This document shows, one piece after another, positions 1 to 8,538 of a stretch of DNA of 31,061 bases. The notes under the pieces were generated by a model, which had not been told where the DNA came from, did no database searches, and worked only from the letters and a program-made list of their open reading frames with translations. This stretch comes from an uncultured Acetobacter sp. (GTDB lineage Bacteria > Pseudomonadota > Alphaproteobacteria > Acetobacterales > Acetobacteraceae). The position numbers were made by a program, and so were the translations under genes. Position 1 is the stretch's first letter. Each line of letters opens with the position of its first letter. The DNA is taken from the NCBI RefSeq assembly GCF_937875265.1, contig NZ_CALLXM010000080.1:1-31061 (forward strand). Reading direction: 5' to 3'.

Positions 1-137
1 ATCACCTCTGGCTCAGCAAATCCATCAAATCCAAGAATAAAAACCGGTCGCCCTGCTGCCGCAGCAGCTTCTGCAACCCGAGCCGGAAGCGGTCCGCCCC
101 CGGCGAGAATACCAACTGCGCCGGGCTGCGCGCTCAC
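1..137 (-). CDS. lpxI: LpxI, UDP-2,3-diacylglucosamine pyrophosphatase, N-terminal fragment
   Basis: Only the first 45 codons lie in the window; the rest is beyond base 1. Translation of the minus strand from a GTG at 137-135 gives a start of the form MSAQPGAVGILAGGGPLPAR, then an AAAGRPVFILGFDGF stretch. That matches the Rossmann-like N-terminus of the LpxI (DUF1009) family, which has a conserved G-I-(L/I)-A-G-G-G-x-L-P motif. LpxI hydrolyses UDP-2,3-diacylglucosamine to lipid X in lipid A synthesis and replaces LpxH in alphaproteobacteria. The GTG overlaps the lpxA stop codon as GTGA (4 nt), so translation is probably coupled. The usual next gene would be lpxB, outside the window. Assignment rests on motif plus context; the catalytic C-terminal domain cannot be seen. 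Confidence 0.85.
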   Translation of the reverse strand, partial: MSAQPGAVGILAGGGPLPARVAEAAAAAGRPVFILGFDGFAEPEV

Positions 138-1000
138 GCGCCCTCGGTTTCCGCCGCGCTGAAGTCACCCCGCGCCACACGGACAAGGCCGCGCCTGCTG
201 GGAGCATCAATAAACGCGAGAATTTCGCGAATGCGGGGGTCATCCCCAAACTCACGGCGCATGATTTCAAGGCGCGCCGCAAATGGGCCATCCTCGCATA
301 CACCTTTGGGATACAGAGTGAAGAACGCCTTGCGCATACGGTGAATTTCAGCTGATTCCACGCCATTCCGGCGCAGCCAGATCCAGTGCAGGCCCACAAG
401 CCGCGCCCGGTTCCCCAGCACGCTGCCGTAAGGAATGACGTCTGCTTCCACACCCGCCACGCCACCAACCAGTGCCGCATGCCCAATCCGCACGAACTGA
501 TGAATAGCGGCTGAGCCCATGACCCGTGCATCATCATCAATCATGACATGGCCACCCATGACCACGTTGTTGACGATAATAACGCGGTCCCCCAGCGTAC
601 AGTCATGCGCCACATGAGCGTTGGCCATAATCAGCACATCATCACCAATGCGCGTCAGGCCGCTGCCAGTCGCTGTGCCACGATGAATGGTGACATGCTC
701 ACGCACCACCGTGCGGGCCCCAACCTCACACCGGGTCGGCTCACCTTTATATTTGAGATCCTGCGGCGCCATGCCGACGGTGCTGAACGGGAAATAGCGT
801 GACCCTGCACCAAGCCGTGTATGGCCATCCACCACAACGTGGGAAATCAGTTCCACGTTGTCTTCAATCACCACATGCGGCCCGACTGAACACCATGGAC
901 CGATAACAACGCCACGCCCAAGCTGAGCTTCCGGTGCAACAATGGCGGTAGGGTGAACACGCGCCCCCCCGTTTTCTCCTACTGCAAGCACCCGCTTCAC
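134..1000 (-). CDS. lpxA: LpxA, UDP-N-acetylglucosamine O-acyltransferase
   Basis: First step of lipid A synthesis: transfers a 3-hydroxyacyl chain from ACP to the 3-OH of UDP-GlcNAc in the cytoplasm. The N-terminal two thirds is a left-handed parallel beta-helix of hexapeptide repeats beginning at VHPTAIVAPEAQLG. The catalytic His lies in ANAHVAHDC (His132 of the 288-residue form), and the C-terminal part is helical, as in the family. The longest frame starts at a GTG at 1000. A second GTG at 991-989 sits 8 nt after a good AGGAG, while for the first GTG the purine run is too close, so the 285-residue form starting at 991 is the better guess. It is separated from fabZ by 129 nt and overlaps lpxI by 4 nt. 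Confidence 0.96.
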   Translation of the reverse strand: MKRVLAVGENGGARVHPTAIVAPEAQLGRGVVIGPWCSVGPHVVIEDNVELISHVVVDGHTRLGAGSRYFPFSTVGMAPQDLKYKGEPTRCEVGARTVVREHVTIHRGTATGSGLTRIGDDVLIMANAHVAHDCTLGDRVIIVNNVVMGGHVMIDDDARVMGSAAIHQFVRIGHAALVGGVAGVEADVIPYGSVLGNRARLVGLHWIWLRRNGVESAEIHRMRKAFFTLYPKGVCEDGPFAARLEIMRREFGDDPRIREILAFIDAPSRRGLVRVARGDFSAAETEGA

Positions 1001-1052
1001 TCCTCTTTCACCTGTTATGCTCCTCGCGCTTCAACATGAAACTCACGAGAAC

Positions 1053-1087
1053 ACCTGCCCCGAAAACCGGGCCTTTTCCGGGCAGGT
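1053..1087 (-). promoter_or_regulatory. Strong stem-loop in the fabZ-lpxA spacer
   Basis: Read on the minus strand, ACCTGCCC pairs with GGGCAGGT (8 bp). After one G-G mismatch, GAAAA pairs with TTTTC (5 bp) around a 7-nt loop. No T-run follows (GTTCTCGTG comes next), so it is not a classical terminator. It lies in the 129-nt gap between fabZ and lpxA, in an operon where most gaps are short. It could be an RNA processing or stability element, or a partial attenuator. Confidence 0.5.
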
Positions 1088-1129
1088 CAGGATATTTGCA
1101 ACAATTATCTCAAAAAAATAATGTCTGCC

Positions 1130-1606
1130 TCAACCCATGATCATGGCGCTGAAGGTTGCTTCCGCCACGGAAACACCATCCACTCTGGCCACACCACGGA
1201 ATTTCCAAACATTGGCGCGGTGCCGCTCCTTCACCACATGGATGCGCAGCTGGTCACCCGGTTCCACAGGCCTGCGGAACTTGGCATTCTCGATTGTCAT
1301 GAAATAGACAACCTTACCTTCAAAAGCCGCACCAAGTGTGAGTACCACCAGCGTTGCTGCTGTCTGCGCCATGGCTTCCACAATAAGGACGCCTGGCATC
1401 ACTGGCCTTACGGGAAAATGCCCTGGAAAAAACGGCTCATTGACAGAGACATTTTTAATGCCGGTTGCCTCTTCCCCCAGTGTGATATCCACCATCCGGT
1501 CGATGAGAAGAAAAGGATATCTGTGCGGAATCGCCTGCATAATGCGCGTTACATCAATCGCATCGATTGTCTGAACGTCCTGCCGCGATTCGTGTTTCGT
1601 CTCCAC
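1130..1606 (-). CDS. fabZ: FabZ, 3-hydroxyacyl-ACP dehydratase
   Basis: Dehydrates 3-hydroxyacyl-ACP to trans-2-enoyl-ACP in fatty acid elongation, competing with LpxA and LpxD for 3-hydroxyacyl-ACP. The 158-residue protein has the single hot-dog fold of the family: IPHRYPFLLIDR, FFPGHFP carrying the catalytic His, and MPGVLIVEAMAQ carrying the catalytic Glu. Length is normal (about 140-160). The start is a GTG at 1606 with a weak AGGGG just upstream; no in-frame ATG occurs before the conserved part. Placement between lpxD and lpxA is the standard proteobacterial arrangement and ties membrane lipid and lipid A supply together. It lies 45 nt downstream of lpxD. Confidence 0.97.
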   Translation of the reverse strand: METKHESRQDVQTIDAIDVTRIMQAIPHRYPFLLIDRMVDITLGEEATGIKNVSVNEPFFPGHFPVRPVMPGVLIVEAMAQTAATLVVLTLGAAFEGKVVYFMTIENAKFRRPVEPGDQLRIHVVKERHRANVWKFRGVARVDGVSVAEATFSAMIMG

Positions 1607-1651
1607 GTCCCCTAGACCACCTTTTTCAGCCGGACAGCGCCCGGTACCTGT

Positions 1652-2737
1652 TCAACCCTTGCCCGAACCGCCTTCTGCCGGTCCGGACGCTTTTTTGGAC
1701 AGCTTGCGCAATACCGCCACATTCCGGAAAAACTCCCGGAACGGCATGGCAGGACTACCAATAACGTCAGCGCCACCGTCAACATCAGACATCACGCCGC
1801 ACTGTGCCCCAATACGTGCCTTAGCCCCAATGCGGATATGCCCAATAAGTCCTGCCTGCGCTGCGACCGTCACATAGTCTTCCAGCACAGTGGAACCTGA
1901 AATACCCGCCTGAGAAACCACAATACAGCAGCGCCCAAGCTGGGCGTTGTGGCCGATCTGAACCAGATTGTCGAGCCGGGAGCCCGCACCGATCACGGTA
2001 TCATTGACGGAACCGCGATCAATAGTGGTGTTTGCCCCGATTTCAACATCGTGCTCCAGCACGACCTGACCAAGCTGGGGCACGGTTTCAAACCCGCTCG
2101 GCCCCACAGCAAACCCGAAGCCATCCTGCCCGATGCGCGCACCCGGCAGAATAATCACCCGTTCACCCACCACAGCATGAGACAGCGTGACGTGGCAGCC
2201 AATACGGCAATCTGCCGCCAGCACAACACCATCACCCACCACAACATGCGCGTTGATGACGCAGCGCGGCCCGATTTCAGCCCGCGCACCAACGACCACA
2301 AACGGGCCGATTTCAGCTGATGGGTCCACCACCGCGGAGGCATCCACCACCGCAGAAGGGTGAATACCTGGACGAGCCGGTGCCTTAGGGTGAAACAGCC
2401 GCGCAACGCGAGACCATGCCAGATACGGCGTGGCGGACACCAGAGCAGCAGAATGCGGGGGAACTTTGTCAGCAAAAGCCGGAGCTACAATAACAAGCCC
2501 CGCCTTTGTGCCTTCCAGCAGAGACGCGTACCGGCGGTTATCCAGAAAGCTGACATTCTGCCCGGTAGCAATTTGAAGGGGGGCAATCCCGGTATATCCT
2601 TCTGCGGGAAGAGCCCCTTCCCGCGGAGGCACCAGTGTGGCTCCGGCTGCTTCAGCCAGAGCCTGCCCGTCAAACGGACCAGACCGTGTAAAAAACCGGG
2701 GGTTGGCCGGTCCGGAAGACGCTTTGGCGCTGGTCAT
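1652..2737 (-). CDS. lpxD: LpxD, UDP-3-O-acylglucosamine N-acyltransferase
   Basis: Third step of lipid A synthesis: adds the second 3-hydroxyacyl chain, from acyl-ACP, to the 2-amino group of UDP-3-O-acylglucosamine. Of 361 residues, about 15-120 form the uridine-binding N-terminal domain (TGIAPLQIATGQNVSFLDN region). Residues from about 125 form the left-handed beta-helix beginning HPSAVVDASAVVDPSAEIG. The conserved GQDGFGF and LEHDVEIGANTTIDRG are present, and the likely catalytic His is in NLVQIGHN. A C-terminal helical segment (FFRNVAVLRKLSKK) fits the trimeric ACP-binding helix. ATG at 2737 begins 2 nt after the skp stop, with AAGTAAGG as ribosome site, so the two genes are tightly linked. 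Confidence 0.97.
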   Translation of the reverse strand: MTSAKASSGPANPRFFTRSGPFDGQALAEAAGATLVPPREGALPAEGYTGIAPLQIATGQNVSFLDNRRYASLLEGTKAGLVIVAPAFADKVPPHSAALVSATPYLAWSRVARLFHPKAPARPGIHPSAVVDASAVVDPSAEIGPFVVVGARAEIGPRCVINAHVVVGDGVVLAADCRIGCHVTLSHAVVGERVIILPGARIGQDGFGFAVGPSGFETVPQLGQVVLEHDVEIGANTTIDRGSVNDTVIGAGSRLDNLVQIGHNAQLGRCCIVVSQAGISGSTVLEDYVTVAAQAGLIGHIRIGAKARIGAQCGVMSDVDGGADVIGSPAMPFREFFRNVAVLRKLSKKASGPAEGGSGKG

Positions 2738-2739
2738 CC

Positions 2740-3624
2740 TTACTTATGCAAAGCCGGAGCGGCGGGCTCGGCAGCAGGTGCCGGGCCTGATGCCGGACCT
2801 TCCTGATCTGCATCGGCAGTGGTCGGCATCTTGCCTGATTTTGCCAGCACTTCCGGGTCCACATTCGCATCCGGAATAAACACGGACGGCAGAATGGCGT
2901 TCAGCTGCTTGGCCACATCGTTGGTCACATCCTGACCATCAACATGCAGAGCAACCTGCTCGCTATGCAGCACGAGGTTCATGCCACGGGCAGCGGCAAC
3001 CTTCTGAATAACCTGCACCAGCTCACGCTCGATCTGCCCCAGAGAAACCTGAGCGGCTTCCTGAATGATCCGGTTACGGTTACGGAAGTCGCGCTGCGCC
3101 TTCATCACGCGGCTCTGAAGGCTGCGTTCACGGTTCTGAATCTGGTCAGATGTCATGGTTTTGGCCTGAGCCTGCAGCGTCTGCTGCTCATCACGCCAGC
3201 CAGCCTGTTCTTTCTGCAGGTCCTGTGCCAGCGCATCACGACGGCCACCCAGAATACGTTCCACCTGCATGGCAGCGCTGGACTGACGCATCACACCGGA
3301 TACGCTAATCACACCAATAACAGTGACCGGGGGTGCAACACCCTTAGGCAGATCCTGCATGGACGGAATGGGAGGCAGCGGCAGAACCGGCGGAGTCTGC
3401 TGGTCTGCTTCGCTGCTATCAGCCGGAGGTGCGGGCAACTGAACAGGAGACGGTGCCCGATGCTGAGCATGCGCAGCCGGAGGTGCGGGCTGCTGTGCAG
3501 CTTTAGGTACAAACCAGCCGCCACCGCTGGCCCCTGCGTTCTGGGCCATGGCAGACGGTGCAAGCGCAACGGAAATTGACAGGAGAGCCGCAGAAAGAGC
3601 GGCTGTTCTGTTAAATTTGGGCAT
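2740..3624 (-). CDS. skp: Skp/OmpH-family periplasmic chaperone with Pro/Ala-rich ends
   Basis: Periplasmic holdase that escorts outer-membrane proteins to BamA, encoded directly downstream of it. I chose the second of two adjacent ATGs (3624), 5 nt after GAGG and just past the bamA stop (TGAGGTAATGATG). Longer in-frame starts would run deep into bamA. The 294-residue product has a signal peptide ending near ALAPSAMA, a Pro/Ala-rich segment of about 70 residues, then the OmpH core. The core has a V-I-G-V-I-S-V-S-G-V-M strand, a long charged coiled coil with many Gln/Arg/Glu, and a final strand with GMNLVLHSEQVAL. A second Ala/Pro-rich tail follows. It is clearly longer than E. coli Skp (about 160 residues); both extensions are low complexity. 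Family call is firm, detailed function inferred. Confidence 0.88.
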   Translation of the reverse strand: MPKFNRTAALSAALLSISVALAPSAMAQNAGASGGGWFVPKAAQQPAPPAAHAQHRAPSPVQLPAPPADSSEADQQTPPVLPLPPIPSMQDLPKGVAPPVTVIGVISVSGVMRQSSAAMQVERILGGRRDALAQDLQKEQAGWRDEQQTLQAQAKTMTSDQIQNRERSLQSRVMKAQRDFRNRNRIIQEAAQVSLGQIERELVQVIQKVAAARGMNLVLHSEQVALHVDGQDVTNDVAKQLNAILPSVFIPDANVDPEVLAKSGKMPTTADADQEGPASGPAPAAEPAAPALHK

Positions 3625-3631
3625 CATTACC

Positions 3632-6076
3632 TCAGAATTGCTGGCCGAAGCCAAAGCGAAGGAGCTGTGTTCGGTCATTGTGACTGCGCATGACAGGCAC
3701 ACCCAGATCGATATTCAGCAAGCCGAACGGGCTTTTCCAGGAGAAACCAGCACCGGCACTGACACGCGGCCGGAGTGTATCACCTGTTACGCGAGTATAG
3801 TCTGGCTGATCAGTGACAGGGTTGGTCAGGTTCCGGCGCACACGCAGCCCGGCAACACTGCCGGAGTCCACAAATGCACGGCCTTTAACGCCCATGTCAG
3901 ACAGGAACGGAATTGGGAAGTTAAGCTGAGCGGACGCCGTATACATGAAGCGGCCACCAATCAGATCTTCCGAAGAATGCCCGTAATACCCGACACTTCG
4001 TGGCCCTGCGCCACCATCAAGGAAGCCGCGCAGATTGCTGCCGCCCAGATAGAAGTTATCGATAATATCGTGGCGACCACCGCCCCAGTCCGTCATGTAT
4101 CCCATGCCGGCCCGGAAAGATGCGGTCCATTCATGGCTGTTCGTCAGGTCATCCAGCGGAATGTAATAGGCCGCGTTAACCTTGCCGCGCAAATAACGTT
4201 CGTTCCCGCCCAGACCGGCAAAATCACCCCCAAGAGAGACCATATACCCGCTATGCGGCACCATATGGTTGTCTCGTGTATCATACACCAGCGTGGTGCC
4301 GATCTGAGACAAGGTGGAATGGCCCTTCTGATCCAGCACATACCAGGACGATTCATCCCAGGTATTCCCGACGTTACGACGCGCCAGACTGTAGTTCCAG
4401 GACTGAGACAGATAGCGGTTATAGGCATAACCCATACGCAGGGTCAGACCATACCGGCTTTCAGAATAATTCTGATAGGTCTGATATTTGTTCTCAATCC
4501 CGTACAGATCAATCCCGGCCACAAGGTTGCGGTCAAGAAAGGCCGGGTTGGTAACTGAGAAATCAGCCTGCTTCTGCCACATGGACATTGTACCGGACAG
4601 ACCGGCATCAATCCCTGTGCCCAGCAGGTTATGCTGCTTCAGACCAATGTTGCCCAGCACGCCAACGTCCGTTGAATACCCGCCACCCAGCGAGAATTCA
4701 CCCGTCGGCTTTTCCGTAACGTTAGCCGACACGTTTGTGCGGTCCTGTGAGGAGCCCGTGCTTTCATCAAGCGATACGGTTTTGAAGAACCCAAGGTCTT
4801 CCAGGCTCTGCTTGGCGTATTTCTTGTAGCTGGGGGTGTACGGGTCCCCTTCAGCAAACGGCAGCTGACGACGGACAACGTTATCCTGCGTGACGGTGTT
4901 CCCGTTCACGTCAATCCGCTCAATATACCGGCGCGGGCCTTCGCTCACATCAAACAGCAGATTGACGGTGTGCTTTTCCGGGTTACGCGCAATTTCCGGA
5001 CGCACTGTGGCAAACGGATGGCCCTGAGACTGGAGAATTTCCTCCATGTCGGTCGCGTTATCCTGCACGGCCTTGCCATCGTACCACTGGTGGGCAAACA
5101 GCTCGACATACTTCCGCAAAGACTTTGCAGGCACATGCCGCAGGCTGGAACGAATATCCACTTTACCCAGACGGTAGCGAATGCCTTCGTTCATCGTGAA
5201 GGTCACGTAGAAGGATTTGCGGTCCGGAGAAAGTTCGCCCGTGGCGTTCTTGATCTCGAAATCCACATAGCCGTTGGCCAGATAGAAGCGGCGCATCAGT
5301 TCGGCGTCATATTTCAGGCGGTCAGGGTTGTACTCATCAGAAGATGAGAAAAACCGGTACCAGGCGGTTTCCTTGGAGGACACCACGCCAGCCAGACGCG
5401 CTTCAGAATAGGCCTTGTTGCCCACAAAGCTGATCTTGCGAATCAGAGTTTGCGGGCCTTCGTTGATCTGAAACACCACGTCCACACGGTTATGGGCCAG
5501 ATGCACGACCTGAGGCGTGACCACGGCGGCATAACGGGCTTTCTGGGCGTAGACATCCAGAATCTTCTGGCGGTCATCTGCTGTAGTTTCTGCCGAGAAC
5601 ACGGCACGCGGACGCAGGGCGATGACCTTACGCAGGTCTTCATCCTTCGCGGCGTGGTTCCCTTCAAACACGATGCGGTTGACGATCGGGTTTTCCACCA
5701 GACGAACGTGAAGGATATTTCCTTCACGGCGCAGGGACACATCCTTGAACAGTCCTGTGGCGTAGAGCGTCTTCAGGGACCGGTCCAGATCATCCTGACT
5801 GAATGAATCTCCTGGGCGCACCACCATGTAGGAGAGCACGGTATTGGTCTCGATACGGGTGTTCCCGGAGACCGAAATATCCTCAATTACCCCACCAGAC
5901 CGCCCTGCGGTGGTGGATGTGGATGCCGAGAGTCTGCTGGCCTGCCGTTCGGCAGCAACCGAGGCTGGCACCTGCGCAGCAGTGTCCGTGGCCGCAGCCC
6001 GCGCGCCTTTTCCTTCCATAAGGAAGAATGGCAGTACGCAGACAGAAACAAAGAGGGCTGAACGCTTACCCGTCAA
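3632..6076 (-). CDS. bamA: BamA, outer-membrane protein assembly factor
   Basis: Central, essential subunit of the BAM complex that folds beta-barrel proteins into the outer membrane. The 814-residue protein has a signal peptide (KRSALFVSVCVLPFF core). Five POTRA domains span roughly residues 64-450 (first one ISVSGNTRIETNTVLSYM). A C-terminal 16-strand barrel of the Bac_surface_Ag type starts near TGEFSLGGGYSTD. The loop-6 R-G-F motif is seen in GGSNLRGFLDGG, and the chain ends in Phe (FGFGQQF), as outer-membrane barrels do. The start appears to be TTG at 6076, 10 nt after GGAGG. An ATG 10 nt further upstream is out of frame and stops after 6 residues. skp follows immediately; rseP precedes, separated by 129 nt. 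Confidence 0.97.
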   Translation of the reverse strand: MTGKRSALFVSVCVLPFFLMEGKGARAAATDTAAQVPASVAAERQASRLSASTSTTAGRSGGVIEDISVSGNTRIETNTVLSYMVVRPGDSFSQDDLDRSLKTLYATGLFKDVSLRREGNILHVRLVENPIVNRIVFEGNHAAKDEDLRKVIALRPRAVFSAETTADDRQKILDVYAQKARYAAVVTPQVVHLAHNRVDVVFQINEGPQTLIRKISFVGNKAYSEARLAGVVSSKETAWYRFFSSSDEYNPDRLKYDAELMRRFYLANGYVDFEIKNATGELSPDRKSFYVTFTMNEGIRYRLGKVDIRSSLRHVPAKSLRKYVELFAHQWYDGKAVQDNATDMEEILQSQGHPFATVRPEIARNPEKHTVNLLFDVSEGPRRYIERIDVNGNTVTQDNVVRRQLPFAEGDPYTPSYKKYAKQSLEDLGFFKTVSLDESTGSSQDRTNVSANVTEKPTGEFSLGGGYSTDVGVLGNIGLKQHNLLGTGIDAGLSGTMSMWQKQADFSVTNPAFLDRNLVAGIDLYGIENKYQTYQNYSESRYGLTLRMGYAYNRYLSQSWNYSLARRNVGNTWDESSWYVLDQKGHSTLSQIGTTLVYDTRDNHMVPHSGYMVSLGGDFAGLGGNERYLRGKVNAAYYIPLDDLTNSHEWTASFRAGMGYMTDWGGGRHDIIDNFYLGGSNLRGFLDGGAGPRSVGYYGHSSEDLIGGRFMYTASAQLNFPIPFLSDMGVKGRAFVDSGSVAGLRVRRNLTNPVTDQPDYTRVTGDTLRPRVSAGAGFSWKSPFGLLNIDLGVPVMRSHNDRTQLLRFGFGQQF

Positions 6077-6121
6077 GATTCGCCATCCTCCATCGGGGTC
6101 GTTCCCATCTCAGGAGACCAT

Positions 6122-6148
6122 CCCCTGCTGTTCTGTCGCCCGCAGGGG
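6122..6148 (-). other. Short inverted repeat in rseP-bamA spacer
   Basis: CCCCTGC and GCAGGGG form a 7-bp stem around a 13-nt loop in the 129-nt spacer between rseP and bamA. No T-run follows on the minus strand, so I do not call it a terminator. It may be an RNA stability or processing site; a bamA promoter in this spacer is possible but I could not pick convincing -35/-10 boxes. Confidence 0.3.
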
Positions 6149-6205
6149 GACGTATCCGATATAACCCGTGTCACGCAAGTTCTTCCGTTCCAACCCTGCT
6201 GTAAT

Positions 6206-7315
6206 TCAGCTTACGAGAGATGCAATCCACTTGAACAGTCCAAAACTGGACAGATCATTAAACGTCGAAAACAAGAACAGACCCGCAAGAAGAGCAAAAC
6301 CGGCCTGAAAACTGATTTCCTGAATCCGCTTTGAAACCGGACGCCCCCGTACAGCCTCTATGGCATAAAAAACCAGACGTCCGCCATCAAGAAGCGGCAC
6401 CGGGAACAGATTTATTAGCCCCAGATTGACAGAAAGCAAAGCCATGAACGAAAGCAGGCTTGCAAAACCGTACTGAGCCACCTGCCCGGAAAGCTGCGCG
6501 ATCTTGAGCGGGCCGCCCAGATCCTTAGCTGTATGGCGTCCTGTCAGGATCTGCCAGACCCCTTCAAGCGTCTGCACAGACACCTTCCACGTCGCTTTCA
6601 CCCCGGCCACCACGGCGTTGGGCACGGAAAGCGGTTTGCCAACTTCAGCGGCAAACATCACGCCCAGCAGGCCACGCGGCGTTGCACCGGACGACTCCGG
6701 CGCCTTCCCGATTGTGACAGGCAGGTCCACATCCTGCTCACCGCGCTTAACTGTCAGGGTGGTTTGTGCCCCTGGCTCCGCTGTTACGGTCGCCTGAACA
6801 TCATCCACACCCGTCACCTCATGGGTGCCGATTCTGCGAATAACATCCCCGGCCTGCACCCCGGCTGTGGCCGCAGCTCCACCCGGCAAAACAGACGCAA
6901 TCTCGTTACGCACATTCGGCTGACCCGCCGTAGCAAACAGCAGGGTGAACAACACGATGGCCAGAAGGAAGTTGAACACTGGCCCGGCGACAATGACGAT
7001 GGCACGGGACCAGACAGATTTATCATGAAAGGTGCGACCAGGAATCCACGCAGCTTTCTGCTCCGGCGTAGCATCTTCCGGGTCTTCAAACCCATGGGGG
7101 CGGACATACCCCCCCAGCGGAATGGGGCAGATACGCCATTCCGTGCCGCTCCGGTCATGCCAGCGAAACAGGGCCGGACCAAAACCCAGAGAGAACACTT
7201 CCACATGCACCCCCCGCCAGCGCGCAGCCAGATAGTGCCCAAGCTCGTGAATAGTCACGAGCACGCCAAGCACAAAGGCGAAGGAAATGAGTGTACGAAG
7301 GTATTCGTGTATCAT
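6206..7315 (-). CDS. rseP: RseP, inner-membrane site-2 zinc metalloprotease
   Basis: Intramembrane protease that cleaves anti-sigma factors and signal-peptide remnants in regulated proteolysis. The 369-residue protein has TM1 with the zinc-binding HELGH (His23, Glu24, His27). A second helix with FNFLLAI follows, then one PDZ domain (about residues 125-205). The C-terminal metal ligand is in LFPVPLLDGGRL, followed by a last TM. It is shorter than E. coli RseP (450), which has two PDZ domains; the single-PDZ form is usual in alphaproteobacteria. ATG at 7315 is 34 nt after the dxr stop. Its place directly before bamA links envelope-stress proteolysis with outer-membrane assembly; the substrate here is unknown. 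Confidence 0.95.
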   Translation of the reverse strand: MIHEYLRTLISFAFVLGVLVTIHELGHYLAARWRGVHVEVFSLGFGPALFRWHDRSGTEWRICPIPLGGYVRPHGFEDPEDATPEQKAAWIPGRTFHDKSVWSRAIVIVAGPVFNFLLAIVLFTLLFATAGQPNVRNEIASVLPGGAAATAGVQAGDVIRRIGTHEVTGVDDVQATVTAEPGAQTTLTVKRGEQDVDLPVTIGKAPESSGATPRGLLGVMFAAEVGKPLSVPNAVVAGVKATWKVSVQTLEGVWQILTGRHTAKDLGGPLKIAQLSGQVAQYGFASLLSFMALLSVNLGLINLFPVPLLDGGRLVFYAIEAVRGRPVSKRIQEISFQAGFALLAGLFLFSTFNDLSSFGLFKWIASLVS

Positions 7316-7349
7316 GATAATCCGAATATCGGCTCAGAGAGCTGTTTTC

Positions 7350-8507
7350 TCAAGCGACGAGGGCAAGAGTATGGCTGCGGGCCGCCTTGCGGGCTTCAGC
7401 ATCCCAGTGCAGCACAGCCTCCAGCGTATCCGCCGGGGGGGCACCCAGAGCCATCATGGTCTTCTCGACCACACGGGCAATGTCCAGAAAGCCGATCTGT
7501 TCTTTCAGAAAAGCCTCAACAGCAATTTCATTGGCCGCAGACAGAATGGCCGGAGCAGCACCACCGCTCCGCAAAGCCTCACGCGCCAGACGGAGTGCCG
7601 GGAACCGCACCACATCCGGCACACTGAATTCCAGCGTGGCAAAGGCTGCCAGATCCAGATGCGTGGAGGTCGTGCTCATGCGCTTTGGCCAGGTCAGCGT
7701 ATGAGCAATGGGAATACGCATATCGGCAGAACCCATCTGCGCGATCAGGCTGCCATCCGTATATTGCACCAGTCCATGCACCACGGACTGCGGATGTACC
7801 AGCACATCAATGCGGTCTTCCGGCAGGTCAAAAATGCGGGCGGCCTCAATAATTTCCAGCCCCTTGTTGAACATGGTCGCGGAATCGATGCTGATTTTCG
7901 CCCCCATGCTCCATGTCGGGTGCTTTAGCGCCTGCGCAGGCGTTGCCGCTTCCATTTCTTCCACACTGGATTTGCGGAACGGACCACCGGACGCAGTGAG
8001 AATGATTTTTGCAACCTGATCGCGCTGCTTGTCGGCCATAGCCTGCGCAACAGCATTATGCTCGGAATCCACCGGCAGCAGCGTCGCCCCGGCTTCCGCC
8101 ACGGCACGCAACATAACATCACCCGCACACACCAGCGCTTCCTTGTTGGCGAGAGCGATGGACTTTCCGTTCCGCACCGCAGCCAGCGTAGGTTCCAGCC
8201 CTGCAGCACCGGTAATTGCCGCCATGGTCCAGTCCGCAGGTAATCCCGCCGCTGCAATGACAGCCTCACGCCCGCAGGCAACTTCAGTACCACTTCCGGC
8301 CAGCAGGGTGCGCAGCTCTTCAAAAGCTTTCTCGTCAGCCACAACGGCCAGCTCGGCCTTCAGGCTTTTGGCCTGCTCTGCCAGACGCGCCGCGTTGCTG
8401 CCCCCCACCAGCGCCCGCACCCGGAACTGGTCACATGCCTGCTCCAGCAGATCCACGGTTGAACAGCCAATGCTGCCTGTGCTTCCCAGAACGGTAACGG
8501 TTCTCAT
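7350..8507 (-). CDS. dxr: DXR, 1-deoxy-D-xylulose 5-phosphate reductoisomerase
   Basis: Second enzyme of the MEP isoprenoid pathway: rearranges and reduces DXP to MEP with NADPH, feeding uppS upstream in the same operon (and hopanoids and quinones). The 385-residue protein opens with the NADPH-binding VLGSTGSIGCSTVDL. The metal-binding D147-S148-E149 lies in LLPVDSEHNA. The substrate loop is near GGPFRKSS, and the third metal ligand Glu is in FNKGLEIIEAARIF. The helical C-terminal domain is complete. Length is typical (about 390). ATG at 8507 lies 31 nt after the cdsA stop; rseP begins 34 nt after it. Confidence 0.97.
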   Translation of the reverse strand: MRTVTVLGSTGSIGCSTVDLLEQACDQFRVRALVGGSNAARLAEQAKSLKAELAVVADEKAFEELRTLLAGSGTEVACGREAVIAAAGLPADWTMAAITGAAGLEPTLAAVRNGKSIALANKEALVCAGDVMLRAVAEAGATLLPVDSEHNAVAQAMADKQRDQVAKIILTASGGPFRKSSVEEMEAATPAQALKHPTWSMGAKISIDSATMFNKGLEIIEAARIFDLPEDRIDVLVHPQSVVHGLVQYTDGSLIAQMGSADMRIPIAHTLTWPKRMSTTSTHLDLAAFATLEFSVPDVVRFPALRLAREALRSGGAAPAILSAANEIAVEAFLKEQIGFLDIARVVEKTMMALGAPPADTLEAVLHWDAEARKAARSHTLALVA

Positions 8508-8538
8508 GCGCTTTTTTCCAACCCAGACAAAATGTCAC

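Noticed and set aside
2737..3702. Longer form of Skp starting 25 residues upstream (3702)
   Set aside because: It would overlap the end of bamA by about 70 nt and puts a non-signal sequence before a clear signal peptide; the ATG pair after the bamA stop has a ribosome site.
6206..7900. Long open frames on the plus strand opposite rseP and dxr (for example 6533-7627)
   Set aside because: They are antisense to genes with clear catalytic motifs; GC-rich codon bias creates long open shadows and their translations show no domain.
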